Assembly: GCA_943357915.1 (NCBI GenBank)
Contig: CALRGQ010000006.1
Coordinates: forward strand, 1 to 41,687
Direction of reading: 5' to 3'
Source of the DNA: Candidatus Peribacteria bacterium
GTDB taxonomy: Bacteria > Patescibacteriota > Gracilibacteria > Peribacterales > Peribacteraceae
Length of the DNA: 41,687 bases
Within the stretch, counting starts at the first letter, position 1. Each line of letters begins with the position of its first letter. A program made the position numbers and the translations under genes. A model generated the notes under the pieces. It saw only the letters and a program-made list of their open reading frames with translations. It was not told where the DNA came from and searched no databases. Shown one piece after another: positions 7,616-15,766 of the stretch.

Positions 7616-7647
7616 CCCCACTACGCTCCTGAGGGAGCTTCGCGGGG
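7616..7647. repeat. Imperfect palindrome after the LOG gene
   Basis: CCCC (7616-7619) and GGGG (7644-7647) enclose GCTCC (7625-7629) and GGAGC (7634-7638) with loop TGAG. The pattern resembles the GC-rich palindrome found inside the helicase-nuclease gene at 25532-25554, suggesting one dispersed repeat family. Confidence 0.45.
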
Positions 7648-7680
7648 CAACAAGTTGAAAGTGCAAAGTGAAGAATAAGA

Positions 7681-7706
7681 GCGGGTCTACTGACCCGCGG
7701 TTTTCT
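7681..7706. terminator. Bidirectional hairpin terminator between LOG gene and der
   Basis: GCGGGTC (7681-7687) pairs perfectly with GACCCGC (7692-7698) around TACT and is followed by GGTTTT on the + strand; on the - strand TCTTATTC follows. It sits between two convergent genes and can end both. Confidence 0.75.
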
Positions 7707-7744
7707 GACCCACGGTAATCGAGGTGTCGCGCCCGCTGTGATCG

Positions 7745-9121
7745 TTATTTGATCTTTCTCTTTTTTTCGAGTCCATCTTTCTCCGTTGGCTTCATCAAAA
7801 AGCGTATAGGCGTGCCGTCAAAGCCGAAGGTTTTTCTGAGCTGATTTTCCAGATAACGCAGCTGTGACGCTTGGACATTGCGTGGATTTTTAACGAAGAG
7901 GACGAACGTCGGAGGGATTTCATCAGCTTGTGTGATGTATTTGGTCTTTGCGATTTCACCGAGTGGCTTGCCATGGACGCTTTCCTCAAACCAGCGATTC
8001 AGCTGATTTGTCGGTATACGACGGATACGGCTGAGCTGGACTGACTCCACCATGTCGAAAAGTTTCACGAGACCTTCACGCGTCACAGCCGAGCAGGGAA
8101 TGACGCGGGCAAACTTGGTGACGAAATGCAGCGTATCGGTGACAAATCCAATGCCATCGGTTCTCTTTTCGCCCTTGAGTGTATCAATTTTATTGAGCAG
8201 AACGAGCAAGCCTTTGCCACTCTCCACAGCCAATGCAGCAATGCGTTTGTCTTGTTGAGTCGGCGGTTCTGCAGCACTCAGAACCAAGATGACGATATCA
8301 GCTTGTTCGACAGCAGTAAGCGTGCGCATCGCTGAAAAACGTTCGATCTCATCATCGCGCCGGGCTTGTTTCTTGAGTCCAGCGGTATCGATCAAAATAT
8401 AACGCTTGTCGTGATACATCACTTCCGTATCGATGCTATCACGAGTTGTGCCCGCCACTGGTGACACAAGAACCGGAGACTTCTCGCGTTGTCCATCGGA
8501 CATCAGCGCATTCACGATCGAGCTTTTTCCAACGTTGGGCCGTCCGATGATCGCAATCCGAGGCGGCTCATCACCCGTTTCTTCCGGTGCTTTCTCAAAG
8601 TTCAGAAGTTTCAGGTGTTTGACGATCAAGTCATTCAAATGATCAATCCCGATGCGATGCGGCGCACTGACAGTCAAGATATCTTCACCGATGTCAGTCT
8701 CATGGAAATCGAGAATCAGCGCATCACGTCTTTCCGGCGTATCAGCTTTGGTGAGTGCAACAATGACCGGTACATGCCGGCGGCGTTTTTTTCTGATGAT
8801 GTCCATGACTTTGCGGTCATCCCCCGTGATCTCTTCTTTTGCGTTGACGGTAAAGACGATGACATCTGCAAACTCGAGTGCAAGAAGTGACTGTTCGGCT
8901 ACGTCTTCTTCAAAATCTTTATCGGCAGTGGATCCTATACCACCGGTATCTACCAGCAGATACGACATTTCCTCAAGGTCTACTCTGTGGCTGATAAGGT
9001 CCCGCGTTGTGCCTGCGATATCGCTTTCGATTGATCGCCTTTTGCCAATAAGCCTATTAAAAAGCGTGGATTTGCCGGTATTCGGTCGGCCGATAATTGC
9101 AACAGTTGGTAGCTTAGGCAT
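7745..9121 (-). CDS. der: Ribosome-assembly GTPase Der (EngA)
   Basis: 458 residues, typical. Der carries two tandem GTPase domains and a KH-like C-terminal domain and acts in 50S subunit maturation. Domain 1 begins at residue 1 with P-loop GRPNTGKST, has DTGG and TKAD; domain 2 has P-loop GRPNVGKSS, DTAG and NKID. The KH-like part contains FVLFVKNPRNVQASQLRYLENQLRKTF. The chosen ATG at 9121 gives the classic start MPKLPTVAIIGRPN; an ATG at 9160 and a TTG at 9184 are in frame but add residues foreign to the family. Unlike most genes here it has no good -10 at 6 nt, so the start is the least certain part. Confidence 0.95.
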   Translation of the reverse strand: MPKLPTVAIIGRPNTGKSTLFNRLIGKRRSIESDIAGTTRDLISHRVDLEEMSYLLVDTGGIGSTADKDFEEDVAEQSLLALEFADVIVFTVNAKEEITGDDRKVMDIIRKKRRRHVPVIVALTKADTPERRDALILDFHETDIGEDILTVSAPHRIGIDHLNDLIVKHLKLLNFEKAPEETGDEPPRIAIIGRPNVGKSSIVNALMSDGQREKSPVLVSPVAGTTRDSIDTEVMYHDKRYILIDTAGLKKQARRDDEIERFSAMRTLTAVEQADIVILVLSAAEPPTQQDKRIAALAVESGKGLLVLLNKIDTLKGEKRTDGIGFVTDTLHFVTKFARVIPCSAVTREGLVKLFDMVESVQLSRIRRIPTNQLNRWFEESVHGKPLGEIAKTKYITQADEIPPTFVLFVKNPRNVQASQLRYLENQLRKTFGFDGTPIRFLMKPTEKDGLEKKRKIK

Positions 9122-9289
9122 AAGTGATGGGAAGTGGCCGAATTGCCGTGCGGAGCTCATCAGAGCGTAGTAGGGTGATCGCAACAGTTGCTAGCTTGTG
9201 CATGCGGAAGCGCTATTGTAGCAGAAGTATCCGCGTTTACCGTATCGGGGTTTGTAAATTGCCACGATTTGTTCATCCCCATTTTCCGT

Positions 9290-9311
9290 AGCAGCGGTTC
9301 GCAAACCGCTG
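9290..9311 (-). repeat. REP palindrome, left copy A (inverted)
   Basis: A 22-nt imperfect palindrome with arms CAGCGGTT and AACCGCTG. It is the exact reverse complement of 9897-9918 on the other side of the transposase gene. Confidence 0.8.
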
Positions 9312-9336
9312 GCTTCAAAGAATATGCAAACCGCCA

Positions 9337-9360
9337 CGATTTGCGAATCGCGGCTGCGGG
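9337..9360 (+). repeat. REP palindrome, left copy B
   Basis: CGATTTGCGAATCG followed by CGGCTGCGGG. Compared with the right copy (CGGTTTGCGAACCG then CTGCTGCGGG), the stem shows a compensatory pair change (G to A on one arm, C to T on the other), so the hairpin itself seems conserved. With copy A it forms an inverted pair like a BIME. Confidence 0.7.
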
Positions 9361-9406
9361 AGAAAAACGAACCATGATTTTCTATTCGCGCCTGCGGAGT
9401 AAAGGT

Positions 9407-9856
9407 CTATAACCAAACCTCCATCGGATCCAACATCTCAGGAAAGTGCAGTGATGTCCAAGGCCAATCCGTAATATCTGTGACCAGATTGTGTTTCATC
9501 GCATTTCCCTGAATGTATCCGATGACCGTCCCTCGTTGTTTATCATCACGAATCCGTTCGTCGTAATATCCTTTCTGCCAGAAAAGACTGGGAATATCAC
9601 GTGAACTATTTTTCTTGAAAGCATGGAGGAACGCACTGAGTCCTTTCTTTCCAGGACTCAAGAGAAGATGGATGTGATCAGGGAGAATACAGAATGCGAA
9701 GAGTTTTGCGCCTTGCATGCCTCTTGTCTCGCCAAGATGATGGATTAAACGTTCGGGCATACCAGATTCCGTGCAGATCGGCATGCGATCTCGCACAGCG
9801 GTTGTGATGTGAAATGTGCCCTGTTGCTGACGGTGCTTTTGAGGCATGGATGACAT
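9407..9856 (-). CDS. REP-associated tyrosine transposase (RAYT, Y1/HUH family)
   Basis: 149 residues, usual for the family. The HUH motif is seen as LPDHIHLLLSP with H61 and H63; the catalytic tyrosine is Y114 in IGYIQGNAMKHNLV, and WPWTSL (131-136) is the usual C-terminal signature. RAYT proteins cut single-stranded REP hairpins and are thought to spread them. REP-like palindromes lie on both sides of the gene, so this is a complete RAYT-REP unit. All key residues are intact, so it may be active. A second in-frame ATG at 9847 could be the start. The ORF ends only a few bases from the left repeats. Confidence 0.88.
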   Translation of the reverse strand: MSSMPQKHRQQQGTFHITTAVRDRMPICTESGMPERLIHHLGETRGMQGAKLFAFCILPDHIHLLLSPGKKGLSAFLHAFKKNSSRDIPSLFWQKGYYDERIRDDKQRGTVIGYIQGNAMKHNLVTDITDWPWTSLHFPEMLDPMEVWL

Positions 9857-9896
9857 GCTAACATGATCATTGAAATTTGTGTTATACGCGTAGATT

Positions 9897-9918
9897 CAGC
9901 GGTTTGCGAACCGCTGCT
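9897..9918 (+). repeat. REP palindrome, right copy
   Basis: Exact reverse complement of 9290-9311. GTAG at 9890-9893 precedes the hairpin by three bases, as the tetranucleotide does in E. coli REP sites recognised by RAYT. Confidence 0.8.
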
Positions 9919-10005
9919 GCGGGGATAGGCGGTGAGGGGTTGCGGTGATAGATGGTGATTTGCAGCGAAGATAGATGATGAATTGCGGTGATAGGCCGTG
10001 GCTGA
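9918..10005 (+). repeat. Degenerate tandem repeat, about 22-nt period, four copies
   Basis: Units begin near 9918, 9940, 9960 and 9983 and share the core TGCGGTGATAG; TTGCGGTGATAG is exact at 9940-9951 and 9983-9994. The array fills the space between the right REP palindrome and leuS and shows no coding potential. Confidence 0.6.
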
Positions 10006-10052
10006 TCCTTAACCTCCGCTTATGGGGGTGTATTTCTATTATCGCGCATCTG

Positions 10053-10058
10053 TATACT
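10053..10058 (+). promoter_or_regulatory. -10 of leuS, leaderless
   Basis: TATACT with exactly 6 nt to the ATG at 10065. This places the start downstream of the in-frame codon at 9975, whose extra 30 residues are encoded by the tandem repeats and promoter. Confidence 0.7.
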
Positions 10059-10064
10059 CTCAAC

Positions 10065-12488
10065 ATGTCCAATCCTTACGACCCGACTCCGATCGAAGCA
10101 AAATGGCGCAAGAAGTGGGAAGAAAACGGCGTGTATACAGCTGCTCTCGCAAAGGCCAAGAAGCCATATTATTCGATGGTGATGTTCCCGTATCCGTCCG
10201 GCGACAAGCTGCACGTTGGTCATTGGTATAACTACGCACCCGCAGATTCATACTCACGGTTCAAGAAAATGCAGGGGTATGACGTCTTTGCTCCGATGGG
10301 CTTTGACGCATTCGGACTTCCTGCAGAAAACTATGCCATCAAAACAGGAGTGAAGCCTGCTGAGTCAACGGCCAAGAACGTGCAAACGATGATTGAGCAA
10401 CTGAAGCGCATTGGCTGCATGTACGACTGGGACAAAACACTGAGTACGACTGATCCTGGCTACTATCGGTGGACCCAATGGCTATTTTTAGAGATGTACA
10501 AAAACAAGCTGGCGTACAAGAAGCTCGGGAACGTGAACTTCTGTCCGAGCTGTCAGACGGTGCTTGCCAATGAACAGGCGCAGGATGGCAAGTGTGAACG
10601 CTGTGGAACAGATGTCATCCAGAAGCCGCTGGAGCAATGGTTTTGGAACATCAAGAAGTATTCGCAGAGGCTTCTTGATGGGCTTACAGGTCTTGATTGG
10701 CCCGAGAAGACCAAGCTGATGCAACGAAACTGGATTGGTAGAAGTGAAGGTGTCAATTTCACATTGAAGCTCAAGGATATCGATTTTTCATTTGAGGTGT
10801 ACGACTCCATTCCTCAAACATTCAATGCCCAAACATTTACCGTCATCGCACCTGAACATCCGATGGTGGAAACAATGGTCAAGGGAACGCCGTACGAGAA
10901 AGACGTTCTGGCATTCGTTGCGCGTATGAAAAAATTGAAGGCAACGGAGAAATATAAGTTTGAAGAGCATGTAGAAGGAATTTTCACCGGTCGATATGTG
11001 GATAATCCATTTGGTACCGGAGATCTACCGGTCTGGGTCGCATCATTCGTTGTGATGGACTACGGAACCGGCATCGTGAACTGTTCGGCACATGACGAGC
11101 GTGACTTTGCATTTGCCAAAAAATACGGCATTCCGCTCAAAACTGTCATGGCGCCTGCTGACCCAGTCGAAGCTAAAAAAGTACGTGCATTGGAATACTG
11201 CTACACAAAAGATACCGAAGGCGTCATGGAATATCCTGAGGAATTTAAAGGACGCAAATGGGGAGAAGTCCGTGAGGATGTCATCGATTATATTGTCAAA
11301 AAGAAGATTGGAACCAGGCAGATTAACTATCGTCTGCGTGACTGGCTTGTCTCGCGTCAGCGCTATTGGGGTGCGCCGATTCCGATCGTTTATGACCCTG
11401 AAGGCAAGGCACACCCGGTACCAGACGAGCATTTGCCATGGCTACTTCCGACTGATGTGGAATTCAAGCCAACGGGAAAATCACCACTCACGGATTCCAA
11501 AGAATTTATCACGCGCACTGAAAAAATATTCGGAAAAGGCTGGCGTCCGGAATTTGATACGATGGACACGTTTGTGTGCAGTAGTTTTTATTATTTGCGT
11601 TATTTGATGGAAGGGGACTCAAAGAAATTCATTGATCCTGCGCTCGAAAAAAAGTGGATGCCCGTCGATATGTACATCGGTGGGCCTGAGCATGCTTGCA
11701 TGCACCTGATTTACGCACGTTTTGTCATGATGGCACTCAAGGATTTTGGCCATGTGTCGCATGAAGAGCCGTTCAAAAAATTAGTTCATCAGGGTTTGAT
11801 CACGAACAAAGGAGCCAAGATGAGTAAGTCCAAGGGCAACGTCGTCAGTCCAGACGCTTTCGTGGAACAGCATGGTGCCGACGTTTTCCGAATGTACCTC
11901 ATGTTCATGGGTCCGTTCACCGATGGCGGTGATTGGAGTGATACGGGTATCAACGGGATCGTTCGGTTTGTGCAGCGCTTGTTTCGAACGATTACCGAAA
12001 AGTCGAACAAAAAAGTAATACAGGATAAACCGCAAGTGTTAGCTGCTCTTCATAAAACTATTCAGAAAGTTTCAGCCGACATCGAGTCATTGCATTTCAA
12101 TACGGCCATCAGTTCTCTCATGCAACTTCTGAATGTCCTCGAGAAAGAGGATTCTTTCTCAGAAGAGCTTGGTCGAACGGTTGCAGTACTTCTTGCTCCT
12201 CTCGCTCCACATCTAGCAGAAGAGATGTGGTCAATTCTTGGAGGTCTTGGATTTGTTATTAATCAGCAATGGCCAATATTCGATCCTGCCCTGACCGTTG
12301 AAGCGACAATTACGATTGTTGTCCAAGTGAATGGCAAGTTGCGAGGCAGTATTCTTGTGCCCAAAGATGAACCAGCGGAGTCGATTCTGAAGCAGGCCAA
12401 AGAATTGGAGAACGTGCAGAAGTATCTGACGGGTGAGATCAAGAAAGAAGTGTATGTTCCGGGGAAGTTGGTGAGTTTGGTAGTGTAA
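10065..12488 (+). CDS. leuS: Leucyl-tRNA synthetase
   Basis: 807 residues, somewhat short compared with about 860 in E. coli. It charges tRNA-Leu. The class I signature HIGH appears as KLHVGHWYNY near residue 46, and KMSKS as AKMSKSKGN near 585. A zinc-ribbon-like segment (CPSC...CERC) lies around 160-182. The CP1 editing domain follows, with the conserved threonine-rich and GTG-type motifs (MDYGTGIVNCSAHDERDFAFAKKY). The C-terminal anticodon-binding and small terminal domains are present (VVQVNGKLRGSILVPKD). The start is fixed by family alignment (MSNPYDPTPIEAKWRKKWEENG) and by the -10 spacing. Confidence 0.97.
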   Translation: MSNPYDPTPIEAKWRKKWEENGVYTAALAKAKKPYYSMVMFPYPSGDKLHVGHWYNYAPADSYSRFKKMQGYDVFAPMGFDAFGLPAENYAIKTGVKPAESTAKNVQTMIEQLKRIGCMYDWDKTLSTTDPGYYRWTQWLFLEMYKNKLAYKKLGNVNFCPSCQTVLANEQAQDGKCERCGTDVIQKPLEQWFWNIKKYSQRLLDGLTGLDWPEKTKLMQRNWIGRSEGVNFTLKLKDIDFSFEVYDSIPQTFNAQTFTVIAPEHPMVETMVKGTPYEKDVLAFVARMKKLKATEKYKFEEHVEGIFTGRYVDNPFGTGDLPVWVASFVVMDYGTGIVNCSAHDERDFAFAKKYGIPLKTVMAPADPVEAKKVRALEYCYTKDTEGVMEYPEEFKGRKWGEVREDVIDYIVKKKIGTRQINYRLRDWLVSRQRYWGAPIPIVYDPEGKAHPVPDEHLPWLLPTDVEFKPTGKSPLTDSKEFITRTEKIFGKGWRPEFDTMDTFVCSSFYYLRYLMEGDSKKFIDPALEKKWMPVDMYIGGPEHACMHLIYARFVMMALKDFGHVSHEEPFKKLVHQGLITNKGAKMSKSKGNVVSPDAFVEQHGADVFRMYLMFMGPFTDGGDWSDTGINGIVRFVQRLFRTITEKSNKKVIQDKPQVLAALHKTIQKVSADIESLHFNTAISSLMQLLNVLEKEDSFSEELGRTVAVLLAPLAPHLAEEMWSILGGLGFVINQQWPIFDPALTVEATITIVVQVNGKLRGSILVPKDEPAESILKQAKELENVQKYLTGEIKKEVYVPGKLVSLVV

Positions 12489-12515
12489 GGACGTCAAATT
12501 CTTTCCATAGCTACG

Positions 12516-12779
12516 ATGGCGGTGCATAATCCCCTTTACATGTGTGATCCTGAGAGAACTCAAGTCGATGATGATGTTATTACGCCAAGCCCTGATCAAG
12601 GGTTGGCTGAGCTTGGAGATTTTCTGTCTCGAGCGATAATGGCTGCACGTGCTACATCCGGATATCAAGCCGCATGCAGAAGAAGCGAATGCCCAGCGGC
12701 ATCAGCCATTTTGTATGATGATGAAGAAGAAACAGCAATTCAATGCGCTGAAACGGATGTTCATGAGTCCAAAAATTGA
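12516..12779 (+). CDS. Small hypothetical protein, doubtful
   Basis: 87 codons from ATG 12516, 27 bp after leuS. No family is recognised. The first 45 residues look protein-like (acidic and helical); the tail is cysteine- and acid-rich. A second frame starting at 12649 overlaps it and is equally open, so either a frameshifted relic or non-coding DNA is possible. No good -10 at the usual distance. Confidence 0.3.
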   Translation: MAVHNPLYMCDPERTQVDDDVITPSPDQGLAELGDFLSRAIMAARATSGYQAACRRSECPAASAILYDDEEETAIQCAETDVHESKN

Positions 12780-12799
12780 CATATTATGGAATAGCAATT

Positions 12800-12837
12800 A
12801 TAGTATGAATACTATGAAAAAGGCACGGTACGGTCTC
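12800..12837 (+). other. Promoter and first codons of a gene cut by the IS30 element
   Basis: TATAGT at 12800-12805 lies 8 nt before an ATG at 12814 (MKKARYGL), in the leaderless arrangement common here, and the IS begins eight codons in. Rejoining the flanks after removing the IS and one target copy gives only a 28-codon reading frame, so the victim may have been a short or already decayed gene. Confidence 0.35.
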
Positions 12838-13853
12838 AATCCGAACACTCACTTTTTTCAGATTTCAGCATTTCTCTGCGCTTTTTTCTCATTCTAAACG
12901 CTTCTAGCATTTCTTTCGGTGTCGCATAATTGAGGCATTTCATTGCCCTTCGGTTGAGTTTTTCTTCAAGGGACGCAATGAATTTTTTAGAATAACGAGA
13001 AAGATCTGAACTCTTTGGGATATCTTTTCTGATGTACTTATTTACATTTTCAACGGCACCTTTTTCCCATGAATGATACGGGTTGCAGAAGTAGATTTTG
13101 ATCCCAAGAAGCGCCTCAAGTTTTTTGTGATGCTGGAACAGGATATCGTTATCCGTTGTGAAGGTTCGCATTTCTGGATATCGCTTTTTGATTCGCACAA
13201 ATGCCTTATGAACTTCTGCAATCGTAACTATGAGTATCAGTTCAAGAAAGGATGTCCGCAGCTTTCGATCAACAACGATGAGAAGAATGCCATGACCGCT
13301 TTTTCCGGAAACAATAAAGTCCGCTTCTGCATGACCACTGCTTGTTCTTTTGTTTATGTACTGCGGTCTTTCATGGATGGATACTCTCCCATCAAGTTTC
13401 TGCAGTTTTGCTCTTCTGCTCCTCTTTCTCGGCCTCTTCATCTGTCGATGTATTTCAATATTTCGACCATACGGACTCTTGATGTAACGATAAATACTTT
13501 CTTTTGAGACAGAAGGTAAATCTTTTTCCTTCTTACGAAGTCTACCTGCGATAGCATACGGGGATTGATCGTCCATCAACTTTTCTTCCACAAATTTTCG
13601 CAATCGAGAATGTAGCGCTATTTTCTTTCCTTGATACTTTGCATTCCTTCTGCGGAGGTACGATTTCTGTTGTGCCTTGATTGGATCATAAATGGCTTTT
13701 ACCATATTTCTTTTCAACTCATCAGAAATAGTTGAGACAGATCTTTGCAGCGACTTTGCTATAGATCGAAGAGAATATTTCTTCTGTTTCAGAATCGAAA
13801 TTTCATGACGTTCACTTTTAGAAAGTTGTGAGAACTTAATAGGTGTTTTTCAT
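12836..13853 (-). CDS. IS30-family transposase with a 1-nt frameshift near its start
   Basis: The long open part runs from 13717 to 12836 (293 codons) and has the DDE core: D in HAEADFIV, D in RTFTTDNDILF and E in the WEKGAVENVNKYIRKD segment, as in IS30. In the same frame upstream, codons back to about 13840 encode the expected N-terminal HTH (FSQLSKSERHEI...SLRSIAKSLQRSVSTISDELKRN), but no ATG or GTG exists there. An ATG at 13853 is out of frame by one base; a run of five A (13850-13846 on this strand) would restore MKTPIKFSQLSK if it had four. So the gene is broken, needs slippage, or the run is a sequence error. The stop TGA comes from the target duplication. Confidence 0.85.
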
Positions 13854-13879
13854 TCACTTATTCTAACGAGTGTTCGGAT
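12839..13879. mobile_element. IS30-family insertion sequence, 1041 bp, with TCA target duplication
   Basis: Terminal inverted repeats ATCCGAACACTC at 12839-12850 and its complement at 13868-13879. TCA flanks both ends (12836-12838 and 13880-12882 equivalent position 13880-13882), a 3-bp duplication typical of the family. Only the first 12-13 bp of the ends are identical. The single gene is the transposase. Confidence 0.82.
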
Positions 13880-13882
13880 TCA

Positions 13883-14298
13883 AAAGAGATTCTAGGAAAG
13901 TTATCCATCTCAGTGCCGGAAGCTGCTCAGCTAGTCTTAGGTAAAATCACAACAGAGACTCATGAAGGTGGTTCACTTCATGGCAGAATCATTGAGAGGC
14001 GTGACATCGATGCAGTGCTTTCCGACACGCTACGCGATTACCAGAGAGTTTTAGAACCAGTTCGATACCAAATAGTAAATAAAGTTTTCTATACCCTTCA
14101 TGGCAACTCGCATGGCATATAACGGTTCGATAAGCCTGAAATGGATGGTTGGATGAAATTCTACGTAAGCGTCAGAAAGAATTAAGCGCTGCCAGTGAGT
14201 ATCTTTTTGATGCTTTGGACGTTGATATCGGTTGATTTCAGTCGAATAAGTCCCAAGATACCCTTTAGTATCACTGGTCATTCTCGTACCATGCATTC
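13883..14298. other. Non-coding or relic DNA right of the IS
   Basis: A + strand frame stays open from 13883 to 14122 without an ATG (residues such as LSISVPEAAQLVLGKITTETHEGGSLHGR), which looks like the tail of a truncated gene. On the - strand a frame from 14296 to 14051 is open but recognised as nothing. I cannot support an intact gene here. Confidence 0.4.
14287..14292 (+). promoter_or_regulatory. Possible -10 of the RNA methyltransferase gene
   Basis: TACCAT, 6 nt before the ATG at 14299. Four of six consensus matches; listed because the spacing equals that of the other leaderless genes. Confidence 0.4.
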
Positions 14299-15744
14299 AT
14301 GGCGCATCCCTTTGACCGCTACAGCGATTTTACCGATCTCACAGCCCTCAAAGAGCTGAGCGGAAAGCCGCTGCGCAAATCCTTGCGGGTCAACACGCTC
14401 AAGTGTTCTGTCGCTGATATGCTTAAGTGGGGCAAAGCGAAGAATTGGACTCTGGAACCTGTGCCTTGGTGTGAGGAAGGTTTTTTCGTGGATAGAATCG
14501 ATAGAGAAGAGGCGCTGGGCAAAGACTTCATGCACCTCATGGGCGGGTTCTATCTGCAAGAAGCGGCAAGTATGCTTCCCGTTGCGCTACTGGATCCTAA
14601 GCCTGGTGAACGAATCCTGGACATGTCTGCTGCACCAGGAAGTAAAACCACACAGATTGCAGCGCGTATGCAGGGTAGGGGAGTGTTGATAGCAAACGAT
14701 GTGCAGGAAAAGCGCATTTGGTCTCTGCTGACAAATCTGCAACGTTGCGGCGTGACGAATGCGTGTGTGACACGCAAAGTGGGCCAATGGTTTGCTGGCA
14801 ACATGACCGAAGTTTTTGATCGTGTGCTGTGTGATGCGCCATGCACTGCCCAAGGGACGGCGCGCAAAGACAGCGATGCGCTTGATTATTGCTCGATGGA
14901 TAACATAGGCAAGATGGCAAAATTGCAGCGCGAACTTTTGGAGTCCGCGGTGCATGCTTGCAAGGTTGGCGGACGAATCGTGTATTCGACATGCACGCTG
15001 ACACCGGAAGAAAATGAGGATGTGGTTCTATCGATATTGAACAAATTTAGTGATCAACTTTCTATTCTGAATCCTGCGGAAATTTTAAAGTCTGACTTTG
15101 TAAGACCGCTAGAAGATTCCATGCGAGTGCAATCACACCTTGGGCGCGGAAAACCTGAGCCGATGATCCGGCTATGGCCGCAGACTCTGGATACTGAAGG
15201 CTTTTTCTCGGTCGTGATCGAGAAGCGCGCGCCGACGCGGGATCGTGCGCCCAAAAAAAATCTGGAGCCGCACCGTTGGACGTTTCTTCCGAAGTCTCGT
15301 CAGAAAAAAATTGGAGATGATTTGGAGGATTGGTTCGGTACGACGTTTTTGCATGAAGGCGACATGCTGTACGAGATGAAAGAACAACTGTTTTTGCTCC
15401 CGGCTGAATACATGGATTTTTTCTTGCCCGTGAACCCGTATATGGGCGGACTGCCGTTTGGTAAATCTACCTCGCATGGTCTTACTCGTGTGTCTCATGA
15501 GATTGCAACACTACGCGGCCATGAAGCGACGAAACAGGTTCTGAAGGTCAGCGAAGACGAGATGCGTTCGGTTCTGAAAGGAGTGAATATCAGTGCTGCT
15601 CCGGTTGGTTTTGACGACGGCGATGTGCTTTTCTCCGTTCATGCACCTTCTATCGGCCGAGATCTGATCTTTGGCCGTGGAATGCTCAAAGCAGGAACGG
15701 TGCTGAATAGACTCCCGAGGGATATTGTGAGGATGTTTTCATGA
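14299..15744 (+). CDS. RNA m5C methyltransferase, NOL1/NOP2/Sun family (RsmF-like)
   Basis: 481 residues, close to E. coli RsmF (479). It should transfer a methyl group from SAM to a cytosine C5 in rRNA or tRNA. An N-terminal segment (RKSLRVNTLK, about 28-37) precedes the Rossmann SAM domain with LDMSAAPGSKTTQIAARM (about 107-124). Both cysteines of the mechanism are present: DAPCTAQG (motif IV) and YSTCTLTPEENEDV (motif VI). The last 180 residues form an extra domain resembling the RsmF/NSUN C-terminal part, so RsmF is a better fit than RsmB. Target specificity is not readable. It lies 22 bp upstream of dnaG in the same direction. Confidence 0.88.
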   Translation: MAHPFDRYSDFTDLTALKELSGKPLRKSLRVNTLKCSVADMLKWGKAKNWTLEPVPWCEEGFFVDRIDREEALGKDFMHLMGGFYLQEAASMLPVALLDPKPGERILDMSAAPGSKTTQIAARMQGRGVLIANDVQEKRIWSLLTNLQRCGVTNACVTRKVGQWFAGNMTEVFDRVLCDAPCTAQGTARKDSDALDYCSMDNIGKMAKLQRELLESAVHACKVGGRIVYSTCTLTPEENEDVVLSILNKFSDQLSILNPAEILKSDFVRPLEDSMRVQSHLGRGKPEPMIRLWPQTLDTEGFFSVVIEKRAPTRDRAPKKNLEPHRWTFLPKSRQKKIGDDLEDWFGTTFLHEGDMLYEMKEQLFLLPAEYMDFFLPVNPYMGGLPFGKSTSHGLTRVSHEIATLRGHEATKQVLKVSEDEMRSVLKGVNISAAPVGFDDGDVLFSVHAPSIGRDLIFGRGMLKAGTVLNRLPRDIVRMFS

Positions 15745-15751
15745 TACCCGC

Positions 15752-15757
15752 TATACT
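15752..15757 (+). promoter_or_regulatory. -10 of dnaG
   Basis: TATACT, 9 nt before the ATG at 15767 across a pyrimidine run. The predicted leader is 0-3 nt, with no Shine-Dalgarno. Confidence 0.6.
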
Positions 15758-15766
15758 CTCCCCCTC

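Noticed and set aside
8652-9170. 172-codon frame antisense to der
   Set aside because: Shadow of a well-conserved gene; low-complexity serine-rich product.
9918-10005. CRISPR array
   Set aside because: Units are degenerate, adjacent and without spacers; no cas genes in the window.
14051-14296. 81-codon reverse frame next to the IS, possible transposase fragment
   Set aside because: No catalytic motif or inverted repeat could be found; left as relic DNA.
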